64,000 nt of DNA from positions 62,001 to 126,000 of the forward strand of contig BDDD01001768.1 of the NCBI GenBank assembly GCA_001972305.1. The letters are read 5' to 3'. Position 1 is the stretch's first letter, and the number at the start of each line of letters is the position of its first letter. The notes under the pieces are model-generated. The model was not told where the DNA came from, ran no database searches, and saw only the letters and a program-made list of their open reading frames with translations. This document shows, in pieces, positions 37,002 through 47,300 of the stretch. This DNA comes from Cephalotus follicularis. Taxonomy: Eukaryota; Streptophyta; Magnoliopsida; Oxalidales; Cephalotaceae. The translations under genes were made by a program, and so were the position numbers.

Positions 37002-38183
37002 TGTCACACCCCGTATTTCCATTCACGTACAATGGACCAGCATATGTGGTGATATCAGAAAATAAGCATAAATAATATTCCAGCATTTCGATTAATCATA
37101 AATAAAATTTGCGGAAGCATTCTATAAACCGGAATATATATAAAACCGTCCGCACGCATCCCATACAACGTGCGGGTAAAACCACAATTATCCTTACACA
37201 AAAGGAAAATACAACACTACGAGGTATGAACCGTTCAATCTCAAAATTACAGTACAACATCATAAGTAATCAACCTTAAATCAAAATTTCAATCTCGAAT
37301 TCATTCATTTAAGTGTTTGACAGAAGGTATGTAAATACTTAGAAACCATTTAAGCATTTGTTCTAACACTAACAACAATTAAAATCTATCTAGAGGCTAT
37401 ATCACCAATTCCACTTGCTCCAATTTACTACTTTCCATTTCTATTCCAAAGATTGTTATTCAAATCCATTAACAGAAGATATACAACATTTTTCCTAGTC
37501 ATTTTATCATCAAAATAACAAGAATTTTGGATCAAGGACTTACCAAGATTCTAAAGCTTCAAAGTCCTCCTTTTTGAGCTTTCTAACATCTCCAATGCAA
37601 GCCTTCCACAATCCTTAGTAACTCTCACTTCACTCTGTGTTTCTAACACTCAAACAACATTCCATCAGCAGATATACCTCTCAAGAACCTCTGAATTCAT
37701 CAGATTTGTTACCTACTCACATGCACTCCCATTTTTCTTTCATTCTTTCCACCACATGCCTCCCTCACTTCCACTTTCTCTCTTTATTTATTAATTAGTA
37801 GGTTTTAGATCTGCAGAGAACATGCAAACATTCGACTTTTGCATGTTCTGGCAGATGGTGGATGCATGTGCCCATACCTACCAATCTCTCTTGTCCCTGT
37901 ACATGCTAGGCATCTATCCTGGAGCAAACCAATCGACTGGAATTAGTGGGCAGTCGACTGCCTTCTTCACGTGGAAAATAGTCAACTGTTGCCCTGTGAC
38001 AGTCGGCTATTTGGGCTAGATTAGGGTTTCCTAGTCTTTGAAACTTCACCAATTGCATATCAATTCACCCCAAACATTTACCAATCATAGAAATCAGTAT
38101 AATTGGATAAATAACTCAATCAAAATGTATATTTTATTTCAATTTTGGATCAATATACATTAATTGAAGTTGCGGTTATTACA
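37002..38183 (-). mobile_element. Solo LTR (1182 bp) inside E
   Basis: TGTCACACCCCG ... TTGCGGTTATTACA with TSD GGGTA (36997-37001 and 38184-38188). It is related to the A/C/D LTR family but about half the length, so internally deleted. Stem-loop at 37151-37174 (CGCACG/CGTGCG). TCGA array 1 is present; array 2 is absent. Confidence 0.92.
37930..38009 (-). promoter_or_regulatory. Solo LTR in E: TCGA array 1
   Basis: Cores ATCGAC 37932, GTCGAC 37953, GTCAAC 37981, GTCGGC 38002: spacing 21, 28, 21. Confidence 0.68.
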
Positions 38184-38188
38184 GGGTA

Positions 38189-39313
38189 AAAACTCTACCT
38201 TTCACAATGCCCTTGCCGGTGTCCCTTCACTGTGAAGGCCCCGCTGCTGCTAGCTGGTCTGGTAGGTGCTGTAACTTGACTCTTCGGGCAATCTTTCATA
38301 GAATGGCCAGATGCCCCACACCTCAAACATAGCCCGTTCATCCTCCAACAATCCTTCTGTAAGTGGCCCTTCCGACGACAGTGATAACAAGCTCTGGTTC
38401 CCGCATTACTCCCCTGACTAGGGGTCCCCAATGTGGCGGTCTGCCCAGATCTGTTCTTCAATGATTTAGTTGGAGAACCACTACCTTGCCATTTCGAAGA
38501 AGCTGGTCTTGTAGGGTTATGTTTAATTTGCTGTGTCCGGGCCCTCTCTGCTCGGTCCTCACTAGATATTCTCTCCAGCAGTCTCGCATTTTGAGCAACC
38601 TCCGAAAAGGTACCCAGCTCCATAGCCCTAATCATCGACCGAAGGTCCGGTCGCAAACCCTTCAAAAACCTCCGTATCTTTTTCACATCATCAGCTACAA
38701 GATATGGTGAATGTCTGGATAGCTCCATAAACCTGGCCTGGTACTCGGCCACAGTCATCTCCCCTTGCTGTAATTCAAGAAGCTCTGTCTCTCTTCCTTC
38801 TTGCTCCATCCGGGGTACATAGGAATCGAGGAACTCTGTTTGGAATCTCTCCCATGTAGCATCAAGTCCCACTGACTCCCACTTTGCTTTGACCATCTCC
38901 CACTAGTGAGTGGCCTCTCCCCATAGACGGTACACGGCAAATTTCAGTTTCTGAGCATCGGTACAGTCCATCACTGCAAAAATCTTCTCCAAATCTTGAA
39001 GCCATCTTTCAGCATTCGTGGCATCAAGTTCTCCTCGAAAGCTAGGTGGGTTCTATCTCATAAACCTCTCGATGTCCCTTCTAAACTGACTACCATCCTC
39101 TCCCGGGCAGTGATCGGGAGCTCTATGTTGCAGTAGAGCTTGCGTGTAGTACTAGCGCATCTCCTCCGCATTGGCCATATTAAAGGCCATCTGTTGCTGG
39201 AAGTAGTCCGCAATCCGGGTCATCGGGCCTCTATTATCTTGGGGAATATTCACTCCTTCAGGGGCATTGGCTCCAGCGGCCCTAGCCCTACCACGCGTTC
39301 TCCTTCGGTCCAT
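38189..39313 (-). pseudogene. E: gag, three in-frame TAG codons
   Basis: The start at 39313 gives MDRRRTRGRARAAG. The capsid region is recognisable (FRGELDATNAERWLQDLEKI, FAVYRLWGEATH). TAG replaces a residue near 39150, a Gln before NPPSFRG (near 39055) and a Trp near 38905. Downstream the frame is open (38896-38195) with two complete zinc knuckles, CYHCRRKGHLQKDC and CLRCGASGHSMKDC. The gag-protease link is interrupted by the solo LTR at 37002-38183. Capsid/nucleocapsid role is inferred from family. Confidence 0.88.
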
Positions 39314-39408
39314 TTGTTCTTATAAGAAGGACGATGGTTAGTCACGGCTTTAGGAAATAATTTATTGATTGCCAAGGAAAATATCCTAGCTAAGCATATA
39401 TGGAATAT

Positions 39409-39420
39409 GCTCTGATACCA
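39409..39420 (-). other. E: primer-binding site (initiator tRNA-Met)
   Basis: The plus strand reads GCTCTGATACCA, three bases from the 5' LTR at 39424. Confidence 0.92.
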
Positions 39421-39423
39421 CGT

Positions 39424-40468
39424 TGTCACGCCCCCGTTTCCACAACAAGACAACATATCAAGTGGTAAGGCAATCAACAATAATAATTCAGCTCTTGCGA
39501 TAAAACGATAAAAAAAAACCTTAGATAGCGGAAGCAATAACGTAAATGAGCCAAATTTAAACACGCATCACGCATCCCATACTACGTGATGCCCAATAAT
39601 CCAAACATAACTGTCGATCGCCCAAAACGGAGCGTGAAATATTACAGTACGAGAGCCACCAGCAGCTCCAAGATCCTCTCAGCAACTGCTACCCACGAGC
39701 TCCAATCTCTAGCTCCAAGCAAACTCAACAATGGTGGCTCTCACACTCACTGTTTTCTTTCCTCTCTTTCCTTTGGTGTTTTAAAATGAGAGAGAGAAGT
39801 GGGGAGGGTTGTTCTTATGAAGATGGTTCCCCCCCCCAACATCATTCTCCTTACATTTAATGGGCACCTCTCGTGCCCTCTCCTACTTTCCAGATTCTGC
39901 ACTTTCCTTTTGTTTTCTTTAACCTTCTTTCTTTTGCAGGTTGCATGTTAGGATGCTATGTTGATTGCATGTTCCATGTGAGGGGCATGTTTGGAGCATG
40001 CCAGGCAACACACCATCATGATCCACTTGTCAAAATGCACATGTTTAAGCGTCTGTAAAGCCCCCAAAGATCCCCCACTGCATGTTACTTTGTCAGTGAA
40101 AAACGTGACAGACGTTCTTTACAAAGGCGTCGACGTCTTTACTTAAACGTCGATGTCTTTTCCCCCTTTTGTAAGAAGGTGACGATGCCTTCTTTCAATG
40201 TCGACGTGCATGCCCATGCATTCACGTGTACCTCGGTCCCCATAGGCGTCGATGTCTTTACAAAGACATCGATGTCTTTACAAAGACGTCGATGTCTTTG
40301 TCCCAAAATAGCGCCGTTTAAGTTTTGACATACACATTCCATTTCCAAAACCACAATTAGGGTTTGTAAGCATCTTTTGAGTTCAAAAACTCAACATTCT
40401 CATTAATTCAAGTTTAAGATTACATCATAAATCGAATTATTACATTCAGCAAAATACCGGGCGTTACA
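39424..40468 (-). repeat. E: 5' LTR (1045 bp, about 0.9 kb deleted)
   Basis: Matches the 3' LTR except that AGTACGAGA joins GCCACCAGCAGC near 39656, removing the middle with clusters 2 and 3. Stem-loop near 39565-39592. Its array 1 is 40126-40300. Confidence 0.92.
40126..40300 (-). promoter_or_regulatory. E 5' LTR: TCGA array 1 with one extra unit
   Basis: Between CCTCGGTCCC and TTTGTCCC there are three sites (40248, 40268, 40288) against two in the 3' LTR: one extra 20-bp unit. Several cores also differ by point changes. Confidence 0.72.
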
Positions 40469-40781
40469 GTTTAGTGGGTCAATTTATCGTTCCTATATTT
40501 TTAGGGACGTAATTATAAATTTCGAAAAAGTTATGTTTGAAATCTCTTCAGGGTTTCTTTTTGCAGAGAACATATATGAATCTTTTTAAGTTGTTTATCA
40601 TTATTTTGGGATCAAATTCACGTTCAAAGATCGTTTAGTGGCTCAATATATCTTTCTTATATTTCTAGCGGCGTAATGTAAATTTTAAAAAGTTGTATTT
40701 AGAGTCGTTTCAGGATTTCTTTTTGCAGACAACATGAATGCGTCGTCGTAAGTTGTTTGCCGTTATTTTGCGGTCAAATTC
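40469..40781 (+). repeat. Satellite block S2 (about two monomers)
   Basis: Continues S1 after E, starting with the duplicated GTTTA, and ends inside GGTCAAATTC where F begins. Confidence 0.93.
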
Positions 40782-41930
40782 TGTCACACCCCGAATCGCG
40801 AAGGCGAACCCCCACGATTCGACACGTGAGATACCATCCATTCAGTCCGTTCAATCAAATATAAATCATACTCCATATCATTTATCAATCATATCTCACA
40901 GTGCTATACATATAAAACTTTAAATCAAAGACATACAAGCGGAAGAGTCATTATGTAACATCACCTGGACCTGAACCTGACCCATTACATTACAATACAA
41001 TGCAATGGGTCAGCAACCCGAAGGTTGTGTAGGATACACATATGCAAGGTACATATAGGAGTGCAGCAGATAAGTATGCCATATGAGAGATGTATGTACA
41101 ACATGAGAGATGTGTGCATGACTATCGTTATAAACCCTGCTATGAAATCTAGCATTTAGATGCATGCCGTTTTCCATCGTAGTCACCGTTTGACAACCGT
41201 ATCCATATGATTCCAACAAAATTCCATTATCATTTGCCGTCCATATCATTCCAAAGTCCTTTCAAAGCATTTATAAGCTCTTCTCGACCTTCCTTGCCGA
41301 GGTAACAGACTAGGCGCATTTGGCGTTCTAGGCAAAGGTCCTTATTCCACTGGCAGACTAGAGTAGCATTCATAAGTAGAACAGAGATGAGAAGAGGGAC
41401 CTTCTCTAACACTGGGCTCTCTAGCTACACCCACCATCACTATCCATACACCATCACAATCCGGACCATCACGATCCATAACGATATGATCCGCAACCAT
41501 ATCGTACTCATTCCATAACCACACGATTCGTAACCATACTGTCTGTATGGAGAACGACTATACTATATACCATGCATGCAACAATTTAAAGATATGCCAT
41601 GCATGCCATAGGGACTAAGGTGCTATGCATACATCCAGTGTAATCATAAGTTGTGTGTGTGTGTATGTATCAATATGCCATGTGATGTCTTGTGTATAAA
41701 TGGCAAACGTGGACAGCTTCAATATACCAGCCGTCCCTAAGTAGGGTATATTTAGCTAGTCCTAATTACATTAAAGGCCATAGGCCTGCAGACAATCCAT
41801 ATAACAATCCATATCAATCATAGGGACAATCAGTTCAGAGGGTCCATCCCACCCTCGACGCACTTTTGGTGACGTGGAGGAGTGAGAAATGAGCTAACAC
41901 TAACCACGTCGTTTATTTCTTGATTTGTAG

Positions 41931-42042
41931 GGGTCCACCCATGTGTGGGGTCCGCGCAACGTATATGGGTCCACCCAATGTGTGGGGGCCATGCAATGTA
42001 TATGGATCCACCCAATGTGTGGGGTCCGCGCACCGTATATGG
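41931..42042. repeat. F: three 36-37-bp tandem units
   Basis: The unit begins GGGTCCACCC and ends GTATAT, each with TGTGTGGGGTCCGCGC or a variant in the middle. Three consecutive copies with few changes. Confidence 0.8.
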
Positions 42043-42573
42043 TCTATCGTTCCTGACATTCACGACGAAATTGAAGGTCAGGAACGGGTTATCTCTATAG
42101 TCTCATACGACACAATCAACAATGTATCCCGTAGTTATAACCCAAAATCATGTATGCTTTTAAATAATAGGGACCGTTTTGTAAAGGATCTCTTGGATCC
42201 ACGTCCGTCAATTAAGTAAAGATCATTTCGTAGTCATAAATCATTTTTCATATTCAATGGCCATTTTCATTTCCATAATCCATTTTGTAATCAATTTTCA
42301 TATATCATTTGTTTGGTCCCTATCGAAGTTATGATGAATGGAAAGGGAGTCCAAATGGGAGAATCCACGTCCAGATGTCCCAATGGAACTATCCTAACCA
42401 TTTTTCAAAACCATTTGTATAAAATCCCCTTTTTATGAAACTTCCTTTAAAGATTCGTTTTGCAGGTTGATCCGTAGTTTAAAAATGTCACAAGAGGATT
42501 TTCATAGGCTTCAAGGCCTTAGGGAGGCTTCCTATGAAATCCATTTTTATAGAAATCCATTTCGGATCAAAAC

Positions 42574-43207
42574 TGTTGACAATTAAGTCTCAATCCTTGT
42601 TTTGATGATAACATATTTGAATCTAACTAAGTTACTTGATGTGCAAGGAATTACAAGTTGAATATCAAAGCAATATGCCATCTGCAGAAAAATAAGTCGA
42701 CTCCTTTCCAAATAGCATCGACGCCTTTTGTACAGAATGAACTGCAAAGAAAACATCTACCTCCCAGTATTAGCATCGACGTCCGTACCAAAAGAAGTCG
42801 ACTACTTCCATAAGACGTCGACTCCTTTCAAGATGACATCGACTACTTCATTGATAACATCGACGTGTTTTGACATTTTCTGGACCAGAAGCTACTGTAT
42901 GAAAATGCACTCAAAGACATCGATCCTTAAAGGAAAGACATCGACGTCCAAGTAAAAGACATCGACGTCTTAATATAGAGATCGACGCCATTTTCATCAT
43001 TGCTTCCTTAATCAAATCGAGATAGTGGAAACTCAAGGAGCTCCCTTGGGAAAAGTGGACGTAGGCAAGAGTTAGCCGAACCACTCTAAAAATCGGAGAA
43101 GTTTTTCCTTCCTTGTCTATTTACTTTTAAAGTTATTAAATTTCCGCATTTACTTCAATATTCAATTCACCCCCCCTCTTGTATATTGCAAGAGTGTTTT
43201 TATTTCA
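42574..43207 (+). mobile_element. Copia-like solo LTR (634 bp) in F
   Basis: TGTTGACAATTAAG ... TTTTTATTTCA with AAAAC at 42569-42573 and 43208-43212. The beginning (TTGTTTTGATGATAACAT) and the CAATTCACCCCCCCTCTTG near the end are typical of Ty1/copia LTRs of the SIRE/Angela kind (recognition from memory of the family, not a search). It shares no backbone with the gypsy LTRs yet carries TCGA arrays. Confidence 0.75.
42694..42989 (+). promoter_or_regulatory. Copia-like LTR: TCGA arrays
   Basis: NTCGAC/NTCGAT cores at 42696, 42717; 42775, 42797, 42817, 42838, 42859; 42919, 42940, 42961, 42981. Spacing within clusters is 21; 22, 20, 21, 21; 21, 21, 20. The flanks vary (AGTCGACTCC, CATCGACGTC). 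Confidence 0.72.
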
Positions 43208-43672
43208 AAAACCATATAAAACTGTTGAGTTTAACTAAAATAGGGCACTAAGCGTCGATGCTTAGCCATAGGCATTGACGGTTTTAAAAATCATAAGTAT
43301 AAAGCATCAACGGTTTGTTTGAAAGCATAAGGCGTCAACTGTTTGGTTTAACACATAAAAGCATTGACAGTTAAGAAGAAAGCGCCGAAGGTTTTGGAAG
43401 AAATATCATTTTGCAAAACAGTTCACAATTCAGTGAAAACCATGTCTAAAACCCGTTCAAAGCCCCTTTTTAAGATTCATCCCATTGCTCGTGAATTGAG
43501 AGAAGGCAAGAACTCATTGTAACGCCCGAGATTTTTTATGTATAGTAATTTCACAATGTAATTGTACTTTGAATTGTGAAATTAATAATATATGAGTTTC
43601 CAAAATGGAAGGTGTTGTTTTTAAATCTTTTATGTGCTTAAAAGTGTGATTACTTGGTATGAACACTGGTGG

Positions 43673-43824
43673 CAGTTGACTGGCAGGAGAGACCAGCCGA
43701 CTGGATGGCTGCGTGTAGAGGCAGTCGACTGGTGGGAGGAACCAGCCGACTGGCCAACTGTCGAGCAATGTGGTAACAGACTGTCAGGCGCATAGCCGAC
43801 TGCCAAGGAATGAATAGTCGACTG
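43673..43824 (+). promoter_or_regulatory. H: TCGA array 1
   Basis: Cores GTTGAC 43675, GCCGAC 43696, GTCGAC 43724, GCCGAC 43745: spacing 21, 28, 21; two more sites follow (about 43795, 43817). The variant CAGCCGACTG contains GCCGAC, the core of the plant DRE/CRT element. Confidence 0.68.
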
Positions 43825-44644
43825 GATCATGCCCTGTTTATTGCATGTGACACGAATCACATGTTACATCTGACATTGGAAGTTTGAGGCCACCTATGCT
43901 TCATGCAGCCGAAGGAGAGAGTGTAAAAGACACCTGGGAATCATGCAGGCTTCATAGGGCAGAGAAAAATCAGGCCTTGTGGGTGTGTGCTTGCATGTGA
44001 AGGGGGAGTGTGGCATTCAGTGCCATGTGAGGTGTGAGGGAAGAAAGGAGAGGAAAACCTCTGCATAAAAACATCTCAGCAATCTCTCTCATCCTAGTAC
44101 TGTTTGTTTGAGAATCACAGAGAGAATTATAGAAAGAAACCACAAGAAAGAGAGAAAAGGGAGTGTTTGTCCATTGTTGAGACTTGGAGCTCAAGTGCGA
44201 GCTGTTCTTGGAGCTGCTGGGATTGGAGCTGGAGCTTCTGGGGAGCTCGAAAAGCCACTGATTGGAACACAAAGGGTGGACTTATAGATTCCTAACTTGG
44301 AATCAAAGGTAGGGGAAAGTTTCCATGGCATTTTGAGTTAAACTTAATGCATGTTCCATGAATTCCAATGCCTTGTTATGTGAAGTTGTAACTACTGGTT
44401 TTAGAACGTTATTGCTACTGTCTTAAGAGCCGTTATGCTAACTGCTGAGAATTAATGTGGTTGATATGCATGCATGTTGAACCTTATATGGCTTGGCTTG
44501 TATGATGAAATGGATGTTGGATAAACTGCTATATGGATGATATGACAATCCGTAGTTGTATTTCCTGTCCCTGAGCTTGATTTATCTGCTTACCATGAAT
44601 TATTGGAGTGGTGTGATCGATTTGTATGCCACTGGTTTGTAGAA

Positions 44645-44903
44645 CAGTCGACTGTCGAAGGAAGGCAGTCGACTACTCATTGATCCCAGTCGACTGCCAA
44701 TGGAAAGCAGTCGACTACTCATACTTCTCCCTGCCCAGAAGATGAAATCTAGGAATTTTCTCCTGTGTGAATACTGGAACAGTCGACTGTTGAAGAACAA
44801 CAGCCGACTGCCTAATGGACCAGTCGACTGGTAGAATGAACCAGTCGACTACTCATACTGCTCAACCCATAAACAGTCGACTGGTGAGGATCCCAGTCGA
44901 CTG
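44645..44903 (+). promoter_or_regulatory. H: TCGA array 2 (ten sites)
   Basis: Cores at 44647, 44668, 44689, 44710 (21, 21, 21) and 44782, 44803, 44823, 44844, 44876, 44896 (21, 20, 21, 32, 20). The 32-bp gap equals three helical turns. Spacers are unrelated. Confidence 0.75.
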
Positions 44904-45988
44904 GTTGGCTGCTGTTTGCCTAAAAATAACGCGAAACGATCCCGATTCCTGTTATGGTGCATTTGAGCATTTGTATGCATCGCATATGCACTGTTGACTA
45001 CCTGATTGTATACTGTTTATTAATTGTTCATGATTTCTAAAGTATTGATATTTAGAAATGCATATATGAACTCGGAATAGGATAGTTTGAGTATGAAAAT
45101 ATGTATTGGTTATATAACGTATTTTCGACCGAACTGATAATCAATTTACACTACTAAAACTGTTTAAAGGTATTTCTATTGAAAATATATATATTTCAAA
45201 TGTTGTCACTTTTGGAAACATTTTGGAAATAACCTGCCTGTTGTGGATCAAATCGATCACTACTGTTTACTGTACTATTACTGTTTGAATTCACTGGTTG
45301 CTCTGTGAATTGCTATGTGTTTGTGTTTGAGCTACTAGTTGCATGGCGGAGGCTGCAAGCGATGACTAGTGGTAGGGTTGTACCTAGGGGCCAGGAGCAT
45401 GGCTAGGTGACTCACTGTCACGCCCCAAACCATGGGATGGGCCCCACGATTCGACACGTGGCAATCCGTACAATCAATAACAATAATGAGCATAAAAATT
45501 TAAACTTAAATAAATTAAATCATAATCAAAATCAAAATCCTTTATTTAATGTGTGGATTACAGACCCAGTTCGAACCATATAAATTACATACTGCTATGA
45601 ACCAGAATAAAATAAATACATAATTTATCTCCTGCACTTGTCCATGGAAGCGTACTGTCGAGGAGGAGCTTACCCAATAATCTTTATCTTTAGCGCTGCT
45701 GCGACGTGCCTCCACTGCCGGTACCTGTACCTGGCCCATTCAAAGGAATGGGTCAGCAACCCTGAGGGTTGTGTAGGTTACCCCATATACGGGCACATAC
45801 CAGAGGAACAAACAATACAAACAGAAGAGAAACAATAATAAATATGCATGCCTACATGAATGCAGATCATAATCCGTAGCATCATCATCATCATTCTTTG
45901 TTCTCGGACTGCTCTACTCAAATCATACATAGCAATCATATCACAGAGGAGTCTAGTCCGGTCATCCTATGGTCTGGTCCGTATACAT

Positions 45989-46224
45989 GGTTCACCTTTA
46001 GGTTCACCAGCCCGCGGAATTCTCCTCCAGGTTCACCTGCTGAGCGGAATTCACCCCCTTAGGTTCACCTGCTCGCGGTTCACCCTTTGGATCACCTGCT
46101 TTGGCGGAATTCACCTTTAGGTTCACCATTGGCGGTTCGCCCGAGGATCACCTGCCTCGCGGAATTCACCCCCTTAGGTTCACCTGCTCGGCGGAATTCT
46201 CCCCAGTTGGGCTCACCAGCTCGG
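45989..46224 (-). repeat. G: short-motif array with TTCACC core
   Basis: GGTTCACC and GCGGAATTCACC alternate, the TTCACC cores mostly 12 and 18 or 14 and 18 bp apart. About 14 copies, some decayed (TTCTCC, TTCGCC). Confidence 0.75.
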
Positions 46225-46739
46225 GATTATTTATCTAAGTCTTTTCCTTTTACATTCCATTTCCTAATTCCATTTCCTTCCTTGGCTTATTTCCCTTTTC
46301 TTTTCTTCGGCTTCCTTAAGCTATTTCTTAAGCCAGGTCAGGGGCTCACCATTGTGCAGGGCAATTCCCTTGCACAAGGTTCGCCTCAGCACGTGCATGG
46401 CGTATGCAGGCCACTTTTCACTATATAAACATATGCCCGGGGACTTTCATGTGTCAATTTCCTTATTCTTACTGCCCGGCCACGCACGCGTATACATACT
46501 CATTCGTTTCCTTATTTATAATTACATGCGGGGTGGCCATGCACGTGTTCTATAATTGCCACTTAACTCTATGTGAGTAATCATCCATCATATTACTTGG
46601 CCATGTATGTCCATTTCCCTTCCTTTTGAACACATGCAGGAAATGCATACCAGGAGGAGTACATGCCCAGGATGGTCACTTGTTCAGGGCAGGGGACAAC
46701 ACATGCAAGGATACATGGTTGCATTATCCCCTCCCTCGG

Positions 46740-47300
46740 GTGCACGCGAGGACGCACGGAAGAAGGGCGCTCGGTAAGCACAAGTGCAGGCCCCTCTCCT
46801 CTGGCTAGTGGCATCCATGGTATGTCACCCAGGCGTCCCTTGCGCCCAGTCCAGGCGGCTCAACACATCACCTCCCGGCAGCACCTGCGCTCGGCCAGGA
46901 CGGCGCGTCGCTCAGCCCGGACGGCTCGTGCGCTCGGCCAGGACAGCATGTCGCTCAGCCCCCGGCTCGTGCGCTCTGCAACTCCCCTGGTAGGTCACGC
47001 GTCAGCACAGTCATCGCACATGTCATCCCCCGGCGAGTCAAGCGCTCGGCCCAGGCGCCCTGGCATCTTCCCACGGCAGCTTGGAGAGCTCGGCCATGGC
47101 GTCTTCCCCCGGCTGTTTGGAGCGCTCCGGCTAGCTCTTCCCTGGCGCTCGGCATGGCTGCTTTGCGCCATGACAGTTCGACATTATGGAGCGCGGGCAT
47201 TGTGCTCGGCAATGGAGCTCAGGTATAGTGCTCGGACATGAGCGCCCGGCACCTCTGCTCAACATGAGTGCTCAGCACCTTTACCCGGCACTCCGCTTTC
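46740..47300 (-). repeat. G: GC-rich, GCTCGGC-rich segment
   Basis: Far more GC-rich than its surroundings, with recurring GCGCTCGGC / GTGCTCGGC / GCGCCCGGC. Apparent open frames here have no recognisable protein and most likely reflect base composition. Confidence 0.6.

Larger units (their letters stand above)
31594..40468 (-). mobile_element. E: chromovirus inserted in satellite, minus strand, least decayed
   Basis: TGTCACG ... GGGCGTTACA with TSD GTTTA at 31589-31593 and 40469-40473, both being the satellite's own GTTTAGTGGG. It has both LTRs, primer site, gag, protease, RT, RNase H, integrase, chromodomain and polypurine tract. A 1182-bp solo LTR of another family sits between gag and protease (TSD GGGTA). 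It is a different family from A, C and D (LTR start TGTAACGCCCGG). Only a few stops and one frameshift break gag-pol. Confidence 0.94.

Noticed and set aside
42574..43207. Miniature inverted-repeat element instead of LTR
   Set aside because: The ends are TG...CA with a 5-bp TSD and no terminal inverted repeat beyond that, which fits a solo LTR.
46663..47241. Open frame of 192 codons in the GC-rich part of G
   Set aside because: Low-complexity Ser/Arg/Pro/Ala composition, overlapping frames open on both strands, no domain, and it lies inside a solo LTR. Best explained by GC bias.
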